50,844 bases of DNA from positions 1 through 50,844 of the forward strand of contig JAKSQO010000020.1 in NCBI GenBank assembly GCA_024404095.1. The letters are read 5' to 3'. A model generated the notes under the pieces. That model was given only the letters and a program-made list of their open reading frames with translations, was not told where the DNA came from and ran no database searches. The stretch is from Clostridia bacterium. GTDB lineage: Bacteria > Bacillota > Clostridia > Oscillospirales > Acutalibacteraceae. Position numbers and translations under genes: made by a program. This document shows positions 13,605-21,832 of this stretch, piece after piece. Numbering within the stretch: position 1 is the stretch's first letter; each line of letters begins with the position of its first letter.

Positions 13605-14510
13605 TTATTCTTCCGTATTGTAAAACTCGTCTAACACATAGGTTTTAACCGGAGTTATGTACAATTCATATCTGATGATCAGCTTTACCAAGTCGTTTCC
13701 GTCAATAAGAGTGATAGGTGAGCCTTCACGAGCAGCGCTTTTCGCCGAATTTGTAAATCTACCATTTGTAACAAACACGCCGTAATCAGCTTGATACTTA
13801 TTCATAGCACCTAAGAACTGATTGATTTCAGGCTCACGAACAGGAGCGGCGTTATAACGCTTACACTGAATGACAACACGGGTTGTCCTGAAATCGTTCG
13901 CATCGATGTGATATCCGTATCCGTCAATTCCACCGTCGTTACTGATTTGAACTCCTTTTTCAGTAAATTCAACACCCATACGGTTTAGCAATGCTCTTGA
14001 AAATGCTTCAAATTTCTTTGGTGACATTTTGGCGATTGCAGATAGCAGATTTTCTTTGAATTCGTCTTTGATTTTTTCTTCTTCCTGCGTTTCTTCCTCG
14101 TTGTCGTTGACATCAACAGATTTATTCTTTTTATTGTTTTTGCTTAACTCTGCCCAATGCAATTTAGAGGGCTCTATAATATCTTTTTGAACATCAAGCT
14201 TATCAAGCTCAAGATACAATCCTTTTTCGGTTAGTGTAACGGGAGAGGAATTGGTAAATGTCAACAACTCATTAAAGAGTAGGTCTTTAATTGCAAAATT
14301 AAACTTGAAATTAAATTCTTTATATGTGTTGCCGGTCTTTTTAGATTTCTTTACCACTTCTGAATACTCAGCAATTTGGTCATCTAAATCAGCAATACGT
14401 TCCTTAATTTCGGAACGTTCCAATTGACCTCCTGCTTCTTGCAATACTCTTAATATTGGTTTTATTAAATATGCAATTTTACCTTCCGAGGATAAATTCT
14501 TAAAACCCAT
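13605..14510 (-). CDS. mrr: Mrr-like restriction endonuclease (301 aa)
   Basis: An N-terminal winged-helix Mrr_N region (LIKPILRVLQEAGGQLERSE...) is followed by an acidic linker near residues 130-150. The C-terminal catalytic domain has KMSPKKFEAFSRALLNRMG, DGGIDGYGYH and VVIQCKRYN, the Mrr_cat PD-(D/E)xK signature (Asp in DGGIDG; QxK in IQCKRY). Mrr enzymes cut modified, usually methylated, foreign DNA. Its length matches E. coli Mrr. It sits between the ATPase and the nuclease-methyltransferase in the same direction, so it may cut DNA carrying foreign methylation while the neighbouring enzyme cuts unmodified DNA. No catalytic residue seems lost. Confidence 0.85.
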   Translation of the reverse strand: MGFKNLSSEGKIAYLIKPILRVLQEAGGQLERSEIKERIADLDDQIAEYSEVVKKSKKTGNTYKEFNFKFNFAIKDLLFNELLTFTNSSPVTLTEKGLYLELDKLDVQKDIIEPSKLHWAELSKNNKKNKSVDVNDNEEETQEEEKIKDEFKENLLSAIAKMSPKKFEAFSRALLNRMGVEFTEKGVQISNDGGIDGYGYHIDANDFRTTRVVIQCKRYNAAPVREPEINQFLGAMNKYQADYGVFVTNGRFTNSAKSAAREGSPITLIDGNDLVKLIIRYELYITPVKTYVLDEFYNTEE

Positions 14511-14582
14511 AGTAATTTCTCCATTTTTAGTTAATAATAGATTTTACTTAAAGAGCATGTTTTTATTTCAAATTCATTGGTT

Positions 14583-15974
14583 TTACACTTTCAACATATC
14601 TTCATAAGTGACAAGCATTACATTACCCATCTCGTTTGCTCTGTCAACACAGCCTTTTGTAAAGCCTGATTTAGCAAAGAGATAAAAATGTTTATTCTTG
14701 TAACCGTTAAACAATTCACTGCGTTCAACGAGTTTTTCAAGCACACTGAGGTCGACTTTTTCGTTTGTCCATTTACATTCTGCAAACAAGGCGGAATCCT
14801 TGTTTGAGCCCATAATGTCAATTTCTTCCTGAATTTTGTTTTTCGGATTTGTACCCCACCAACGACCTATATCGCTGAATTCAACAGGGCATTTTCCGTC
14901 AATCAACAATTTCCAAAGGTATTGCCTGCAAATATCCTCAAAAACACTGCCCATATATGTGGAAAGTTCAGGTTCAATTCGTTTATATGCAAGATCGGCC
15001 GCACCTCGTGAAATAACAGAAGCATTTTCGGGAACAAAACGATACCAAAAACGGAACATATTATCAGATATAGAATAGACGGATTTTTTTGATCTCTTTT
15101 CTCCGTATGGTGTTTCCTTCTGAATAATTCCGAGAGTAATAAGATTTTTTATATAAACGGAAACGGTATTGGTTTCCTCTCCGACCTTACTGCAAATTTC
15201 CGACATTCGGGATGCGCCAGTTGCAATAGCCGTGATAATTGCCGTATATATTGCCGGCTCACGCACTTCCTGCTTTAGAAGATTGATGGTTTCTTCAAAT
15301 ATAGCGCTGTTAGGATTAAGATAGGTGTTTTTTATATTATCTTCAATATTGAGTTTTTCGTTAACTTGGAGTAAATATTGCGGAGTACCACCAAACATTC
15401 CGTAGAGGAGTGCTTTATCCTCACTCGAAAAACTTTTAAAATAGCGGCAGGTTTCATCAAATGAAAACGGCAACAGTTTAATTTGTGCGGTTCGTCTTCC
15501 GTACAGCGGTGCTTTATATGCAAGAACATGGTCTTCCATATACGACATTGACGAGCCGCAAAGAATAAGCATCATTTTAGATGTATCCTTATATTTATCG
15601 ATCAACAACTGTATGGTAGAAGCAAGGCTTTTGCTTCCACGGGCGACATAAGGGTATTCGTCGATCGCAAGTATGATTCTCTCTTTTTCGGAAAGTTTGA
15701 AAACATATTCGAGTGCAGCCTGATAAGAGCCGAAAGAAGTTTCCGCCTGAATTCCGCCTACATACTCGATGATGCTTCTTGAAAAGTTATCAAGGTTTTG
15801 CTTGGCGTTGCTTTCAACACCCATAAAGTAGATTGCTTTTTTATTGTCGATAAATTTGTTGATAAGTTTTGTTTTTCCGACGCGGCGACGACCGTAAATT
15901 ACAACAAATTCAAACTTATCAGATGAATAAAGGGCGTTCAGAGTTTTTAATTCCTTTTCTCTGCCGATAAACAT
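14583..15974 (-). CDS. AAA ATPase with C-terminal DUF234 nuclease-like domain (463 aa)
   Basis: The start MFIGREKELKTLNALY and Walker A VIYGRRRVGKTKL, then RIILAIDEYPYVARG (Walker B), define the ATPase_2 family (archaeal-type ATPases). A winged-helix region around 235-290 (RMSEICSKVGEETNTVSVYI) follows. The end is DUF234, whose ALFAECKWTNEKVD resembles a PD-(D/E)xK active site. Members of this family are common and poorly understood; DNA binding and a link to mobile elements or defence are suspected. The region upstream of the ATG holds a 35-bp palindrome (16025-16059) that may be its operator. Whether it works with the downstream Mrr gene is not clear. Confidence 0.8.
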   Translation of the reverse strand: MFIGREKELKTLNALYSSDKFEFVVIYGRRRVGKTKLINKFIDNKKAIYFMGVESNAKQNLDNFSRSIIEYVGGIQAETSFGSYQAALEYVFKLSEKERIILAIDEYPYVARGSKSLASTIQLLIDKYKDTSKMMLILCGSSMSYMEDHVLAYKAPLYGRRTAQIKLLPFSFDETCRYFKSFSSEDKALLYGMFGGTPQYLLQVNEKLNIEDNIKNTYLNPNSAIFEETINLLKQEVREPAIYTAIITAIATGASRMSEICSKVGEETNTVSVYIKNLITLGIIQKETPYGEKRSKKSVYSISDNMFRFWYRFVPENASVISRGAADLAYKRIEPELSTYMGSVFEDICRQYLWKLLIDGKCPVEFSDIGRWWGTNPKNKIQEEIDIMGSNKDSALFAECKWTNEKVDLSVLEKLVERSELFNGYKNKHFYLFAKSGFTKGCVDRANEMGNVMLVTYEDMLKV

Positions 15975-16024
15975 AATAACCCTCCTATACAGAGTTTATT
16001 GTATTATAGTCTATCTTTTTAATT

Positions 16025-16059
16025 TAGTCAAGTACGATTTGGTAAATCATACTTGACTA
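16025..16059. promoter_or_regulatory. 35-bp palindrome upstream of the DUF234 ATPase gene
   Basis: TAGTCAAGTACGATTT (16025-16040) and AAATCATACTTGACTA (16044-16059) pair with a single mismatch around a 3-nt loop. It lies about 50 bp before the ATPase start. It could be an operator for a dimeric regulator, or a terminator shielding the operon. Confidence 0.5.
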
Positions 16060-16061
16060 TT

Positions 16062-16356
16062 AAAGTATAAAACCAACACTGTATATCAGAAAAACGAATT
16101 TCATTCGATTATACGATTAAATCGAAAAATTTCAAGTTGATATTATCTTTTGAAAATTCAAAACCATTTTTATGTCTAATTGGATTGTTTGGATCATTAT
16201 CTGCACAATTTCCCATATTTATTCTTTAATTAATTGCACAAATTTCAATGTTTATATTTTGATTATCTTCACAAATTTCGATTTTGTCCAACGTATCAGA
16301 AGATTTATACGGATGACTTTTAGGTTTTTGTTATAGATAATGTAAATCTCTGAAAG
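16062..16356. other. AT-rich gap with possible minus-strand mini-ORF remnant
   Basis: There is no convincing gene. A 35-codon minus-strand frame (16109-16216) begins MGNCADNDPNNPIRHKNGFE. Just upstream of it another open stretch reads IEICEDNQNINIEICAIN. The two share an Asn/Asp/Cys-rich style and may be pieces of one decayed gene. No ribosome site supports either strongly. Confidence 0.3.
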
Positions 16357-17295
16357 TCAAAGTGTTTTCCAACATTTCTCTTTCATAAATGATATTATTT
16401 CGCCGCCGTCTTTATCTTCATAATAGTTTACAAGCAGTCTTTTGAACTCAGGAACATCATCCTCGGGAATTGCAATAAAACCTTCACCTTTGGATATCAA
16501 ATAATGATTTGCAAATATAACTGCTGCACGCTTGTTTCCATCATTGAAGATTTGTGCTTTCATACAAAACAGGCATAAATTAATTGCATTATCTATACTG
16601 TCATTCTCGCTATTAATTATTTCATCAATATGATAAATAACCATAGTTTCCATTGGCAATGGCGGAACATAGCTTGTACCGCCTATTGTCACAGGCACTC
16701 CTCTGATTCTGCCGCCGTCAGCATAAAAGCCTTCGTTTACAAGCTTCGCAATATGGCATAAAATATGATAGCTGCTTTGGCACTGAATAACATCCTTGTC
16801 AAGTATAAACTCCCACGCATGCTTTAAATTTAATATTTTTTGAACATCGCTTGCTGTTACGCCATTAACCTTACCATTTTCAATAATATCTTCTGTTTGA
16901 GAAAATGTTGTAGCAACGCCCTCCAAAACAGCTTGAGAATAAATATTGGCTTTCATATTCATTCTTGCGAAATCAAGGTTGAGCATAACTCTGCCTGACA
17001 GCTCTTCTGAAGCAAACCCTAAAGCAGCTAAATTCTTGTCAATGTGTCTTATGCTTTTTCTAAGTTCTCTTGCCTCACGATTATAACGCAATAATGATTG
17101 ATAAAGCTCATCGGTATAAACATCCACATAAGTTGATGTAACTCTGCTGCCGACACGCTTACGCACATAAAGATAATTGTTACCGTTTCTATCTTTTATT
17201 TCGGGCGTACCATCATAAGGCAACAGGTTTAATCTTGCTTGCAGATCTGCCTTTTGCCTTAATAGCTCTTGTATTTCACTAAAATTATTATCCAT
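16357..17295 (-). CDS. Fic/DOC family protein with Gln in place of the catalytic His (312 aa)
   Basis: The C-terminal half is a Fic domain whose core reads KAQIFNDGNKRAAVIF. The usual motif HxFx(D/E)GN(G/K)R appears as QIFNDGNKR, with Q248 (codon CAA) where the catalytic His is expected. Upstream, TTFSQTEDI resembles the region of the inhibitory helix. The N-terminal 90 residues are a charged helical region beginning DNNFSEIQELLRQKADLQ. Active Fic proteins usually AMPylate a protein target; without His the activity may be altered or absent, though some Fic subgroups naturally vary here. Start 17295 is preferred because GGTGA lies just before it, while the ATG at 17316 lies almost on the -10 box. 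It has its own promoter and operator. Confidence 0.78.
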   Translation of the reverse strand: MDNNFSEIQELLRQKADLQARLNLLPYDGTPEIKDRNGNNYLYVRKRVGSRVTSTYVDVYTDELYQSLLRYNREARELRKSIRHIDKNLAALGFASEELSGRVMLNLDFARMNMKANIYSQAVLEGVATTFSQTEDIIENGKVNGVTASDVQKILNLKHAWEFILDKDVIQCQSSYHILCHIAKLVNEGFYADGGRIRGVPVTIGGTSYVPPLPMETMVIYHIDEIINSENDSIDNAINLCLFCMKAQIFNDGNKRAAVIFANHYLISKGEGFIAIPEDDVPEFKRLLVNYYEDKDGGEIISFMKEKCWKTL

Positions 17296-17304
17296 AAAAT
17301 CACC

Positions 17305-17349
17305 ATTGGGGAACATTTTTTGTTATATTATACCGAATTGTTCCCCAAT
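17305..17349 (-). promoter_or_regulatory. fic promoter flanked by a perfect 11-bp inverted repeat
   Basis: ATTGGGGAACA (17305-17315) and TGTTCCCCAAT (17339-17349) are exact inverted copies. A minus-strand TATAAT (complement of 17326-17331) lies between them. The same half-site, TGGGGAAC, occurs as a tight palindrome inside the parB gene at 22292-22308. Binding by an element-encoded ParB-like or other regulator is possible. Confidence 0.55.
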
Positions 17350-17681
17350 TTGCAACTAATTATTCTAAATATTTAATTGAAAAATTTATTACGGTTCTCT
17401 TTATGGACCAATGTTTTCTCATTTTTTTGAGCAAAATTGCAAGTGTTTATGTCAAAAACTATAAGTAAACTTATAGACTTGGTTGATAAAAATGAATATT
17501 CCGATGTAAAAGTATAATCTTTAAAGACAGATAAGCGCAGATACTGTGAGTGATCACCGAATCAAGATCTGTTTTGCGTTAATGCGTGTTAAATGAGTGT
17601 TAATTTAGGCGTTGCCACAATAACGATATGTTGCATATCGTCTCTGGTTAACCGGTTCAAGCATTCCTTAATCACGGCAAT

Positions 17682-17717
17682 AAAATCCCTTTTCGTTCAT
17701 TCGAAAGGGGATTTTTT
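17682..17717 (+). terminator. Rho-independent terminator inside the decayed region
   Basis: AAAATCCCTTTTCG pairs with CGAAAGGGGATTTT (one G-T pair) around a 5-nt loop, followed by T residues. It has no obvious gene before it, consistent with a lost upstream transcript. Confidence 0.55.
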
Positions 17718-18190
17718 ATGTGTAAAAAGTGAAATGTGGCATTTTGAATATGAACAATTTGTAAATAAACAAAAATCCACTTCAGAATTTGCAGAAATTT
17801 TTCCCTATAAACGAAGAGATATTTTAGTGAAAACGCTGAAATGTCTGAAAATCAAAAATTTTTTTCAAAAAAACCCATAAACTTTTGAAAAAATGTCCAG
17901 TAAGAAGTGTAGGGGTTTTAAAACTTAATAACCGTCCGATACATATAAACCGCCATGACCTTGCCGAAAACAAGAGAGCGCTTCGGGATAATATTCCGAA
18001 GACTGCACCGTGCCAAATAAGGATTACCTGCAGGAATGTAAGCGTGATGAAACGGTAACCTCTTTAATGATTATTTCCTTTGTGAAAATGAAGTAATCAA
18101 ATGTACCGATATCGAACAGAAATCTTTGAATGACCACCTCATTAAATAAGATAAATCCATTCGATAGCAGTACAAAAACAACGGAACTCG

Positions 18191-18223
18191 GCCGATTAAA
18201 AAACGCCCGAAATCGGCTTTTTC
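18191..18223 (+). terminator. small hairpin terminator before the repA transcription unit
   Basis: GCCGATT (18191-18197) pairs with AATCGGC (18211-18217), followed by TTTTTC. It lies about 35 bp before the 102-aa gene and probably isolates it from the remnants upstream. Confidence 0.5.
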
Positions 18224-18256
18224 AAAAAATTAAAAATTTTCAAAGAAAGGATTTTT

Positions 18257-18565
18257 ATGACAAGAAAAGCAAAACACTGTCACCTGTTCTATGAAATCGG
18301 TGACGACGAAATTCAGATTGACAGCTTTGATAAAAAGCTGAATGCCGATGTTTTGAAACTGTCCGAAGAAGACCCCGAGGCTGTTTTTATCATCAATGAT
18401 GAAGACAAAACTTTTTATCTTCGGGCAGCTGTTAAAACGAAAAATCTGTCTTTTATTTTTCGTAAAACGCCATCGGTAAAATCAAAAAAGTCTCAATCCG
18501 AAAACGGAAAGAGACACATTTCTAATCTTAAATATCAGAGAAAGGAGGGACATTATGAACAATAA
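18257..18565 (+). CDS. hypothetical protein preceding the RepA-like ATPase (102 aa)
   Basis: This small protein begins MTRKAKHCHLFYEIGDDEIQ. Its acidic first half contains EEDPEAVFIINDEDKTFYL, and its C-terminus is basic (TPSVKSKKSQSENGKRHI), which suits nucleic-acid contact. AAAGAAAGG precedes the ATG by 7 nt. It overlaps the next gene by 11 bp, so the two are coupled, and the AAAGGAGGG ribosome site of repA lies in its last codons. I do not recognise the family. By position it could be an accessory protein of replication or mobilisation. Confidence 0.6.
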   Translation: MTRKAKHCHLFYEIGDDEIQIDSFDKKLNADVLKLSEEDPEAVFIINDEDKTFYLRAAVKTKNLSFIFRKTPSVKSKKSQSENGKRHISNLKYQRKEGHYEQ

Positions 18566-19658
18566 AGAAACAACAGACGAGTTGCTCAAAAGGATTCGTG
18601 AAATGGATAAACTTTACGACCCAAACAGATTGCCGAGTATATCAATGTCAGAATTATACGACACCGTTTATACTAACAAACCTGCTATTATAGAAAGCTT
18701 TCTGTATCCGGGTTTATGTATTCTTGCAGGTGATTCAAAGATAGGTAAAAGTTTTCTCGTTTCACAAATTGCTTTCCATATTGCAACAGGAAAAGATTTT
18801 TGGAACAGGCCCGTAAAACAAGGCACTGTTTTATACCTTGCACTTGAAGATCAGTACTCAAGAATACAAAGAAGAATGTTCAAAATGTACGGTGAAGAAA
18901 ACACGGATAACCTTCATTTTTGTATTTCTGCAAAGTCTGTAAATAACGGATTGGAGAATCAATTGACTGACTTTATAAACGAACATAACAACACAAAGTT
19001 AATTGTCATTGACACTCTTCAAAAGGTCAGGGGCGGAGTTTCGGATAGTTACAGTTATTCAAAAGATTACGAATTTATTTCTCAATTAAAATCTTTTGCT
19101 GATCGAAACGGTATCTGTTTAATTCTTGTTCATCACACAAAAAAGGACAAGGATTGTAACGATCCTTTCAATAATGTAAACGGTACAAACGGTCTTATGG
19201 GTTCAGCTGATTCGACAATGATACTAAGCAAAGAAACACGAACAAGTCTTAATGCAACTTTGAATATCACAGGTCGTGATCAAGCCGATACAAGGATCAA
19301 AATAAGAAAAAATCCCGAAACTTTAATATGGGAATTGAATGAGTTTGAAACAGAAATATATGAAGAACCACCCGACCCGTTGCTTCAAAAAATCACCGAC
19401 ATCGCAATTCAAAACGGTGGTCAATGGAGCGGAACTGCAACGGAATTAACTACACTTTTGGATTCAAATATCGCACCGAATAAACTGACATTAAAGTTAA
19501 ATATCAATGCTTCAAAGCTTCGTTATGACTATGGTATTGATTATCAAAATATTCACACGCACGACGGCAGATGCATTGAATTGAAACTTATCAAAGATGA
19601 TTCTGTGACGGTTGGTGACGATTGCGACGATAAAACAGACTGCTGTAATTTATCGTAA
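18555..19658 (+). CDS. repA: RepA-like AAA family ATPase/helicase (367 aa)
   Basis: The protein shows Walker A LAGDSKIGKSFL, then GTVLYLALEDQYSRIQRR, Walker B KLIVIDTLQKVRG and LILVHHTKKD. This order is the RepA/AAA_25 family, related to the hexameric helicase RepA of RSF1010-type plasmids. The C-terminal 90 residues look like a winged-helix region (TELTTLLDSNIAPNKLTL). It probably unwinds the excised circle for replication or assists strand transfer. It follows the 102-aa gene in a coupled pair and precedes mobC and the relaxase, the usual order for small mobilizable elements. Three CGTAAC repeats begin at its stop codon. Confidence 0.8.
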   Translation: MNNKETTDELLKRIREMDKLYDPNRLPSISMSELYDTVYTNKPAIIESFLYPGLCILAGDSKIGKSFLVSQIAFHIATGKDFWNRPVKQGTVLYLALEDQYSRIQRRMFKMYGEENTDNLHFCISAKSVNNGLENQLTDFINEHNNTKLIVIDTLQKVRGGVSDSYSYSKDYEFISQLKSFADRNGICLILVHHTKKDKDCNDPFNNVNGTNGLMGSADSTMILSKETRTSLNATLNITGRDQADTRIKIRKNPETLIWELNEFETEIYEEPPDPLLQKITDIAIQNGGQWSGTATELTTLLDSNIAPNKLTLKLNINASKLRYDYGIDYQNIHTHDGRCIELKLIKDDSVTVGDDCDDKTDCCNLS

Positions 19659-19789
19659 CAACCGTAACAATCGTAACGCATAAAAAGACAAGGTTATGCG
19701 GTATCGTCTTATCAAGCATCGCCTTTGTTGCAACACACCGGCAGCTTGTCAGGGCAACACCCCTGAAACCCTTGTAAAGGAGGAATATT
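19654..19789. other. candidate oriT region before mobC
   Basis: CGTAAC begins at 19654, 19663 and 19672, an exact 9-bp period. An imperfect inverted repeat (AAGGTTATGC and GCATCGCCTT) follows. The hairpin TCAGGG-CAACAC-CCCTGA (19749-19766) lies just upstream of the mobC ribosome site. Short iterons plus an inverted repeat directly before mobC and a MOBP relaxase is the usual oriT layout. No known nick sequence is recognised with certainty. Confidence 0.5.
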
Positions 19790-20101
19790 ATGAGAAACAG
19801 AAACAACAGAATTGTGTTTTGTATGAATGATGATGAACTAAACAAACTGAACAGAAAAATCGAAAAATCAGGCTTAACCAGAACAGCATTTTTGAGAAAA
19901 ATGTGTGCCGGTATTGAAGTAAAAGAACAACCATCGGCAGATTTTTTCGACATACTTTATCAGTTGAGAATGATCGGTAACAACATTCATCAGGTGGCGA
20001 TAAAAGCAAATACTTTAGGCCTGATTGACGCACCCTTATACAGAAAAAACTATGAAATGTTGCAGGCGGTAATCGGCAGAATAATGGAGGTGATTTACTG
20101 A
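19790..20101 (+). CDS. mobC: MobC-like mobilization accessory protein (103 aa)
   Basis: The product starts MRNRNNRIVFCMNDDELNKL and continues KIEKSGLTRTAFLRKMCAG, the ribbon-helix-helix pattern of MobC relaxosome proteins. The C-terminal block DILYQLRMIGNNIHQVAIKA is the conserved MobC motif. Such proteins bind oriT and open the strands for the relaxase. AAAGGAGG lies 7 nt before the ATG. Its stop overlaps the relaxase start (TGATG), so the two are made together. The length is normal for the family. Confidence 0.85.
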   Translation: MRNRNNRIVFCMNDDELNKLNRKIEKSGLTRTAFLRKMCAGIEVKEQPSADFFDILYQLRMIGNNIHQVAIKANTLGLIDAPLYRKNYEMLQAVIGRIMEVIY

Positions 20102-21513
20102 TGGCGGTAACATCATTATGGCGAATTAAATGGACGGTCAACAAGGTTATTAACTATGCTGAAAATCCCGTCAAAACAACTGTATTCGGCGAAAATTCAG
20201 ATACTGACCTTGATACAAAATCTCCCGAAAATGTTTTGAATATAGTTATGAATTATGCTCAAAGAGATTCGGCGACGGAAATTAAAAAACTTGTAAGTGG
20301 TATAAATTGCAATCCTGAAAATGCAGATAAAGAGATGATGCAGGTGAAAAAATTCTTTGCTAAAACCGATGGAACGGTTGCATATCACGGTTACCAATCG
20401 TTTTCGGAAAATGAAGTTGATGCTGAAACTGCACATCAAATCGGATGCGAACTTGCAAGAAAATTATGGGGCGAAAGGTATCAGGTTGTGGTAGCGACAC
20501 ATATTGATAAACAGTCGCACATACACAATCATTTTGTGATAAACACAGTATCTTTTGTTGACGGAAAGAAATTTCACAGGACAAATTCCGACTACAAAGA
20601 AATGCAAAAAGTATCGGATGAATTATGTGAAAAGTACGGATTAAACGTCATATATCATCCCAAAAGTTCAAAGAAAAGTTATGTTGAATACAAGGCTGAA
20701 AAGAGCGGAAATCTTACAAAAAATGAAATCATAAGAAGAGATATTGATGAATGTTTAATGACAGCAACTACTCAACGGCAATTCTATGAGGACATGAAAT
20801 TGCTCGGCTATACTTTTGATTTTTCACACAAATACACAACTATATCACACCCGTCTTTTGAAAAACCAAGACGATTAAAGACGCTCGGCGCGGATTATGT
20901 TCCGACGGCAATAAAAGAAAGAGTTGCTTCAAACTGGAGAAGAAGAGTGCTTGTATATCCCGATCAGGATAAGCCCGAAATTCTGTTTTTTGACGGTGAC
21001 AAAAACAACAATCTCGTGTTTCAAAACTATCAGAGTGTTTATGTTCATTTTGTTTACGGACTTAATATCGTTAAGGACCGAGAGTACTACAACCGTGAAT
21101 TACAGCGTTGGCTTGCAGACGACTTAATCAAGTTTGACAAACGAGTTGAAGAGCAGAATCTTTTGCTTGATAATAATCTGTTTACCGAAGATGACATTTG
21201 TGATTTCAAAGAGAATTTACTTAAAGAATTTTCGGAGCTGACTGATACACGGAGAATATACAGAAACGAATTAAAGAAAGCCATAAGAGCTGAAGATGAA
21301 CCAAAACAACTGAAATTGAAATCTGATATTTCAAACACAACGGGTAGGTTAAGCATAATTCGAAAGCAGTTAAAAATCTGCGACAGAATTATGGACAACG
21401 AACCGAGAATCGAAGGCCGATTGAAAAATATTCGTGATTTATGTGATCGAGATTTACAGCCTAATCCGCAAGTAGCAAAAACCATAAAAACAAAAACGAG
21501 AGGAGCAAGATAG
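20101..21513 (+). CDS. mobA: MOBP-type relaxase (470 aa)
   Basis: The N-terminal 220 residues are a relaxase domain. KWTVNKVINYAENPVKT carries the likely active-site Tyr region (motif I), and VVATHIDKQSHIHNHFVINT is the three-histidine motif III that holds the metal. The region after about 300 is helical, charged and probably contacts partners. It nicks oriT and pilots the strand into a recipient through a conjugation pore supplied by another element, since no type IV secretion gene is present here. It is coupled to mobC and followed at once by two ParB-like genes. The length is in the usual range for small mobilizable elements. Confidence 0.88.
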   Translation: MAVTSLWRIKWTVNKVINYAENPVKTTVFGENSDTDLDTKSPENVLNIVMNYAQRDSATEIKKLVSGINCNPENADKEMMQVKKFFAKTDGTVAYHGYQSFSENEVDAETAHQIGCELARKLWGERYQVVVATHIDKQSHIHNHFVINTVSFVDGKKFHRTNSDYKEMQKVSDELCEKYGLNVIYHPKSSKKSYVEYKAEKSGNLTKNEIIRRDIDECLMTATTQRQFYEDMKLLGYTFDFSHKYTTISHPSFEKPRRLKTLGADYVPTAIKERVASNWRRRVLVYPDQDKPEILFFDGDKNNNLVFQNYQSVYVHFVYGLNIVKDREYYNRELQRWLADDLIKFDKRVEEQNLLLDNNLFTEDDICDFKENLLKEFSELTDTRRIYRNELKKAIRAEDEPKQLKLKSDISNTTGRLSIIRKQLKICDRIMDNEPRIEGRLKNIRDLCDRDLQPNPQVAKTIKTKTRGAR

Positions 21514-21514
21514 A

Positions 21515-21832
21515 ATGATTAAATCTATAAATTATGTAAGTGAAATTCCACTCACAAATATTATTTGCAATGCAGACAATCCATTCAAAAACACAGAGGA
21601 CGGCAGCTTTGTGAAATTACTGAACAGTATCCGCAAGATAGGTATTATCGAGCCCATTGCCGTGCGTGAAAAGAACGGAAAGTATGAAATCATATCAGGT
21701 CAAAGGCGTGTTCTTGCGGCAGAAATACTTGGCATGAGAATTATTCCTGCCATCATTTTGGAAGTAAATAATGACGAAGCAATTATCCTGACAGCGGACA
21801 GCAACTTAACTTTTCCGGAGGTGGAAATATGA
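21515..21832 (+). CDS. short ParB/Spo0J-like N-terminal domain protein (105 aa)
   Basis: The product contains SIRKIGIIEPIAVREKNGKYEIISGQRR, the ParB N-terminal CTPase/nuclease-like core with the GxRR box (SGQRRVLAAEILG). It lacks the helix-turn-helix and dimerisation domains of full ParB. It begins 2 nt after the relaxase stop and overlaps the full-length ParB gene by 4 bp. Such truncated ParB-like proteins occur in clostridial elements next to a complete ParB, where they may act as a partner or regulator. No ParA gene is seen nearby. Confidence 0.75.
   Translation: MIKSINYVSEIPLTNIICNADNPFKNTEDGSFVKLLNSIRKIGIIEPIAVREKNGKYEIISGQRRVLAAEILGMRIIPAIILEVNNDEAIILTADSNLTFPEVEI

Larger units (their letters stand above)
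17350..18256. other. long noncoding/decayed region with origin-like signals before the repA unit
   Basis: No solid gene is visible. It contains a 22-codon frame at 17449-17517 (MSKTISKLIDLVDKNEYSDV) with an 18-bp palindrome inside it (17459-17476). GTTAA occurs at 17578, 17588 and 17599, about one helical turn apart, followed by a hairpin (ACGATATG/CATATCGT, 17623-17641). Further right, frames reading NRHDLAENKRALRDNIPK and NDYFLCENEVIKCTDIEQ end abruptly and look like remains of one or two dead genes. An origin for the RepA-like ATPase downstream is possible. Confidence 0.4.

Noticed and set aside
17593..17880. 95-codon plus-strand frame in the decayed region
   Set aside because: A clear terminator hairpin lies within it, it lacks a ribosome site, and its product shows no recognisable pattern.
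19591..20144. Minus-strand frames over the oriT region and mobC
   Set aside because: They cross hairpins and oppose a well-supported mobC gene.
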